Source of the DNA: an uncultured Collinsella sp.
Lineage (GTDB): Bacteria; Actinomycetota; Coriobacteriia; Coriobacteriales; Coriobacteriaceae
Assembly: GCA_905208975.1 (NCBI GenBank)
Contig: CAJLRE010000051.1
Span: forward strand, 1-14,182
DNA length: 14,182 nt
Direction of reading: 5' to 3'
Shown here: positions 14,101 to 14,182 of the stretch, piece after piece
Position numbering within the stretch: the stretch's first letter is position 1
Layout of the letters: each line of letters starts with the position of its first letter
The notes under the pieces: generated by a model
Told to the model about the DNA's origin: nothing
What the model saw: the letters and a program-made list of their open reading frames with translations, nothing else
The model's database searches: none
Position numbers and translations under genes: made by a program

Positions 14101-14182
14101 CCGTACCAGTCGTCCTCGACCTCATCGTACATATTTGCCCAAAGCGTCTCACCGGCCTTGAGCGCGCCCGACTTCGTGGAAT
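8172..14182 (-). CDS. Giant multidomain surface protein, N-terminus beyond the window
   Basis: The frame is open to the right edge, so the start and signal peptide are missing; about 2,000 residues are visible. The order from the N-terminal side is as follows. Seven Ig-like repeats (14182-11930, first one cut) come first. A connector and atrophied bacterial Ig-like modules (about 11530-10450) follow, for example VEWTSSDTERLFVSG and VTLTAKVTV. Then come a DUF4430 module (about 10410-10060; YWSFFVNN and YFLKNGDCVEFRY) and a PQQ-type beta-propeller (about 9915-8765). An InlB/Listeria-Bacteroides repeat (8760-8555; REGYTFAGWF, LYAKW) precedes a Gly/Asn and Lys/Asp linker. The end is a single membrane helix with the tail TKRR. 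The helix-plus-basic-tail end resembles sortase substrates but no LPXTG is visible. The likely role is a large adhesin or ligand-binding surface protein; the ligand is unknown. Its stop codon directly abuts the next gene. Confidence 0.93.
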   Translation of the reverse strand, partial: STKSGALKAGETLWANMYDEVEDDWYGTSTESVANPGTWTYTWLAGTTRASSNVADYTEVVGHEQSLTVTAAMEGKYFICKVTVDGKDYYGPSVSSGSGINANYIPGPVLGAGQMELNSVKLNSDTPSIGDTLTATPYISYYQQAPADAKVTYTWSASTSQYSGFTKIEGETGASLVVGDDLEGKYIRVEANAGVNTVNKTTSSKVKQAGAVELSAVSIVNTRDNTSVFAVGDTAKARAKEKGGAYGAFVDASKLNYQWQCSDTKSGAYTDIAGATGETLELTDALGGKYLKCKVSSKIGSSSMANNTGALVAATGSINVTSVTMSPTSGKVEVGSTITAIAKAGSADVTADSHVTWQWYKGTSNTAGSCNTPIEGETGNALTVTAALKGCYVVAKANGGYGEQKPYYAVGPVSVAGQVELYDVQFEGSPATNGVHVGDTLKTKVRKKDGSRYNYIDRTDNVTYQWQYANSSSSYDSAYTDIPGATKATYTVDAAYAGKYLRVKVTSENTVSSTQKKNSYGTQSVAPLGPVTLKGQYKLAGIELADKNVTLSVGSKITPSVQVPGSWSGSTTDVPDDAELTMAWYAKGEGDADWTELTDGIDTTDGSLTLTDAFVGKRIKVTASALDNTVEWVSSDSVTAAGEYSLLRVTTTPQINSDSTHLVSGDKVKAMAQAKRADGSATNGIDVTGQATVAWYAADNAKAPEADWTLLSDMSGAEATVSASAAGKYLKAVATSGSSKVELVSANPVIAAGSLEAAVQKLNDANKQIVVDYSAKGGNVNDVLKAQLADLGFTDVDVRVSEGGVAFKAEDDKATVGISDAQDKTNGDVTFFFIDPNDYTSYNIDGLRSADVVFELSRDGEKTEYYLPNKSVQVAWDEAKLQDLLDGAAESLQIGYAAGESADSVTQNVTLPYKAGSAKKFSVEWTSSDTERLFVSGYSWEDKTGKVSRASSDRDVTLTAKVTVTSGDIKLAGSHDFVVTVKGDPEKVAADKKALQEKVDAAFTYDNIKYSGTKTVADKDGLTADLQMPRTSTLNIDGKYFEVKYSASTDDITFNGYKGTVYQPLPGTEAAKTKITLTVTDKSNAEVTASKTLDFAIAPQDQNELDAELFHLSLAKSTFSQGILDGQDASNVTGNLHAPLKVYGQGYAVNWCYTSEEAAGHYGFVFSELSGGTENTYRLLKSSKPSVISHENLLFTQPEYNAKVTISGRLKSERFARYAERYPDNSDYAVLAGLDVSATVNVKGTTGLDNPNEGKTITVTAKVTGVSASDAGGNYTEQSVVPLTELTLPADEDTTAESVLEQLMTAAGCTNLEANAWGLTSATMPDGRVLSTTSAAPYSYWSFFVNNGYASVGAPSYFLKNGDCVEFRYVKGDGTQKPTTAPATNPETEHPDVDVSWNGFANGSSASAADALTPTTKTDTPSWALNLLTEEQQKAGANASASDPLVANGKVYLVTGASVWGGKTWNAVLNEIDPETGSVVRSLELGSSMDSTCRPVVAQGIILIPLSGGYLQAVSAKTFETLWYSDAFTKQNLSSLTVDGDYVYINTLDYWSGEDVQNGTIKRINIHTGAVAGSASVTDGGFYWSGGLMVNGYYVVGGDYGQVRVYSADLSKLVGSIKLAGGNIRSALVEHDGFVYAVTRDNGTLHKLTIGSDGSLAEVAQAQFAAYSTSTPVFSGNYAFVNGKTTNDWKGKGLLSIVDLSDMSVKQITKADGAELGFESKSTPLVSTRDGETYVYFTLNGAKGNWPNYTSGGGVYMYKLGDAEATEVFVPGSGYANYCMASVVCDKFGNLYYTNDSGHLFCVKSQAHRVKFDTQGGSSIDDQTPASGSTVAKPADPTREGYTFAGWFSDAACTKAYDFATAVTADMTLYAKWVKYPADNNGGNGNSNGNAGGSGNGANSGNGTSGQQGGGAVAPGQTPVSTTTTTETKDGKDSKKDSDKKDRKSDKKNDKSDTGSSASTAAKKSSEVSAQESGFNPLAIVGVAAGVIGLAVIGVFALTKRR
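8765..9915 (-). other. PQQ-type beta-propeller domain, apparently eight blades
   Basis: Blade-like strand pairs can be counted: PLVANGKVYLVTG, PVVAQGIILIPLSGGYLQAV, LTVDGDYVYINTL, LMVNGYYVVGGDYGQVRVY, LVEHDGFVYAVTRDNGTLHK, PVFSGNYAFVNG, PLVSTRDGETYVYFT, and VVCDKFGNLYYTNDSGHLFC. That makes eight. The pattern matches PQQ/BamB-like repeats, but no enzyme active site or PQQ-binding set can be identified, so a binding or scaffold role is more likely. Confidence 0.75.
11930..14182 (-). repeat. Seven tandem Ig-like repeats inside the giant surface protein
   Basis: The units are each about 290-355 bp (roughly 100-118 residues). Boundaries lie near 13840, 13548, 13240, 12930, 12575 and 12255, and the first unit is cut by the window edge. 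Each has the same plan: a first strand such as VELSAVSI, then VGDTL, a central YTW, YQW or AWY, then IEGETG or IAGATG, LTVT and GKYLKVKV. Identity between units is low, so this is an old duplication and not a recent expansion. Repeats 3 and 4 each have two cysteines that could form a disulfide. Confidence 0.85.

Overview
The window is high-GC and densely coded. Its gene set fits a Gram-positive, gut-type actinobacterium of the Coriobacteriia, and Collinsella-like is my best guess. The reasons are a class III fructose-1,6-bisphosphatase, a DegV protein, small GtrA membrane proteins, and giant secreted proteins carrying Ig-like, DUF4430 and InlB-type modules. The taxonomic call is inference from gene families and composition, not from a marker gene.

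Left part (1-2700). A Nop2/Sun-type RNA cytosine-5 methyltransferase runs rightwards. It converges on a 56-residue single-pass membrane protein on the minus strand. A rightward gene for a TIM-barrel-like protein of unknown function follows; it has a -10 box almost on its start codon, so its mRNA may be leaderless, and a strong terminator ends it.

Middle (2700-7000). A degV gene on the minus strand is divergent from fbp (class III FBPase, gluconeogenesis). The 318-bp region between them is AT-rich and holds three copies of TTTACCAA, each in or beside an inverted repeat, which makes it the best candidate regulatory region here. After fbp come two GtrA-family four-helix membrane genes that look like a tandem duplication. 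The second carries what looks like a relic of the first gene's start site in its leader, and a good intrinsic terminator closes the group.

Repeat zone (7000-7270). Three units with an exact 62-bp period each form a hairpin with 14-bp arms and a 16-nt loop. They probably belong to an intergenic repeat family. A terminator serving the leftward genes lies beside them.

Right part (7284-14182). A two-gene leftward operon encodes surface proteins. The upstream gene runs off the right edge; at least 2,000 residues are visible. In order these are seven Ig-like repeats (the first cut), atrophied Ig-like modules, a DUF4430 module, an apparently eight-bladed PQQ-type beta-propeller, an InlB B-repeat, a charged linker and a C-terminal membrane helix without an LPXTG motif. 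Its stop codon is followed at once by a gene for a membrane-anchored protein with a long Ser/Asp/Lys/Gly stalk and its own DUF4430 domain. The shared DUF4430 module and the tight coupling suggest that the two products work together at the cell surface in binding a ligand, but neither the ligand nor the function can be read from the sequence. This pair is the most interesting candidate system in the window.
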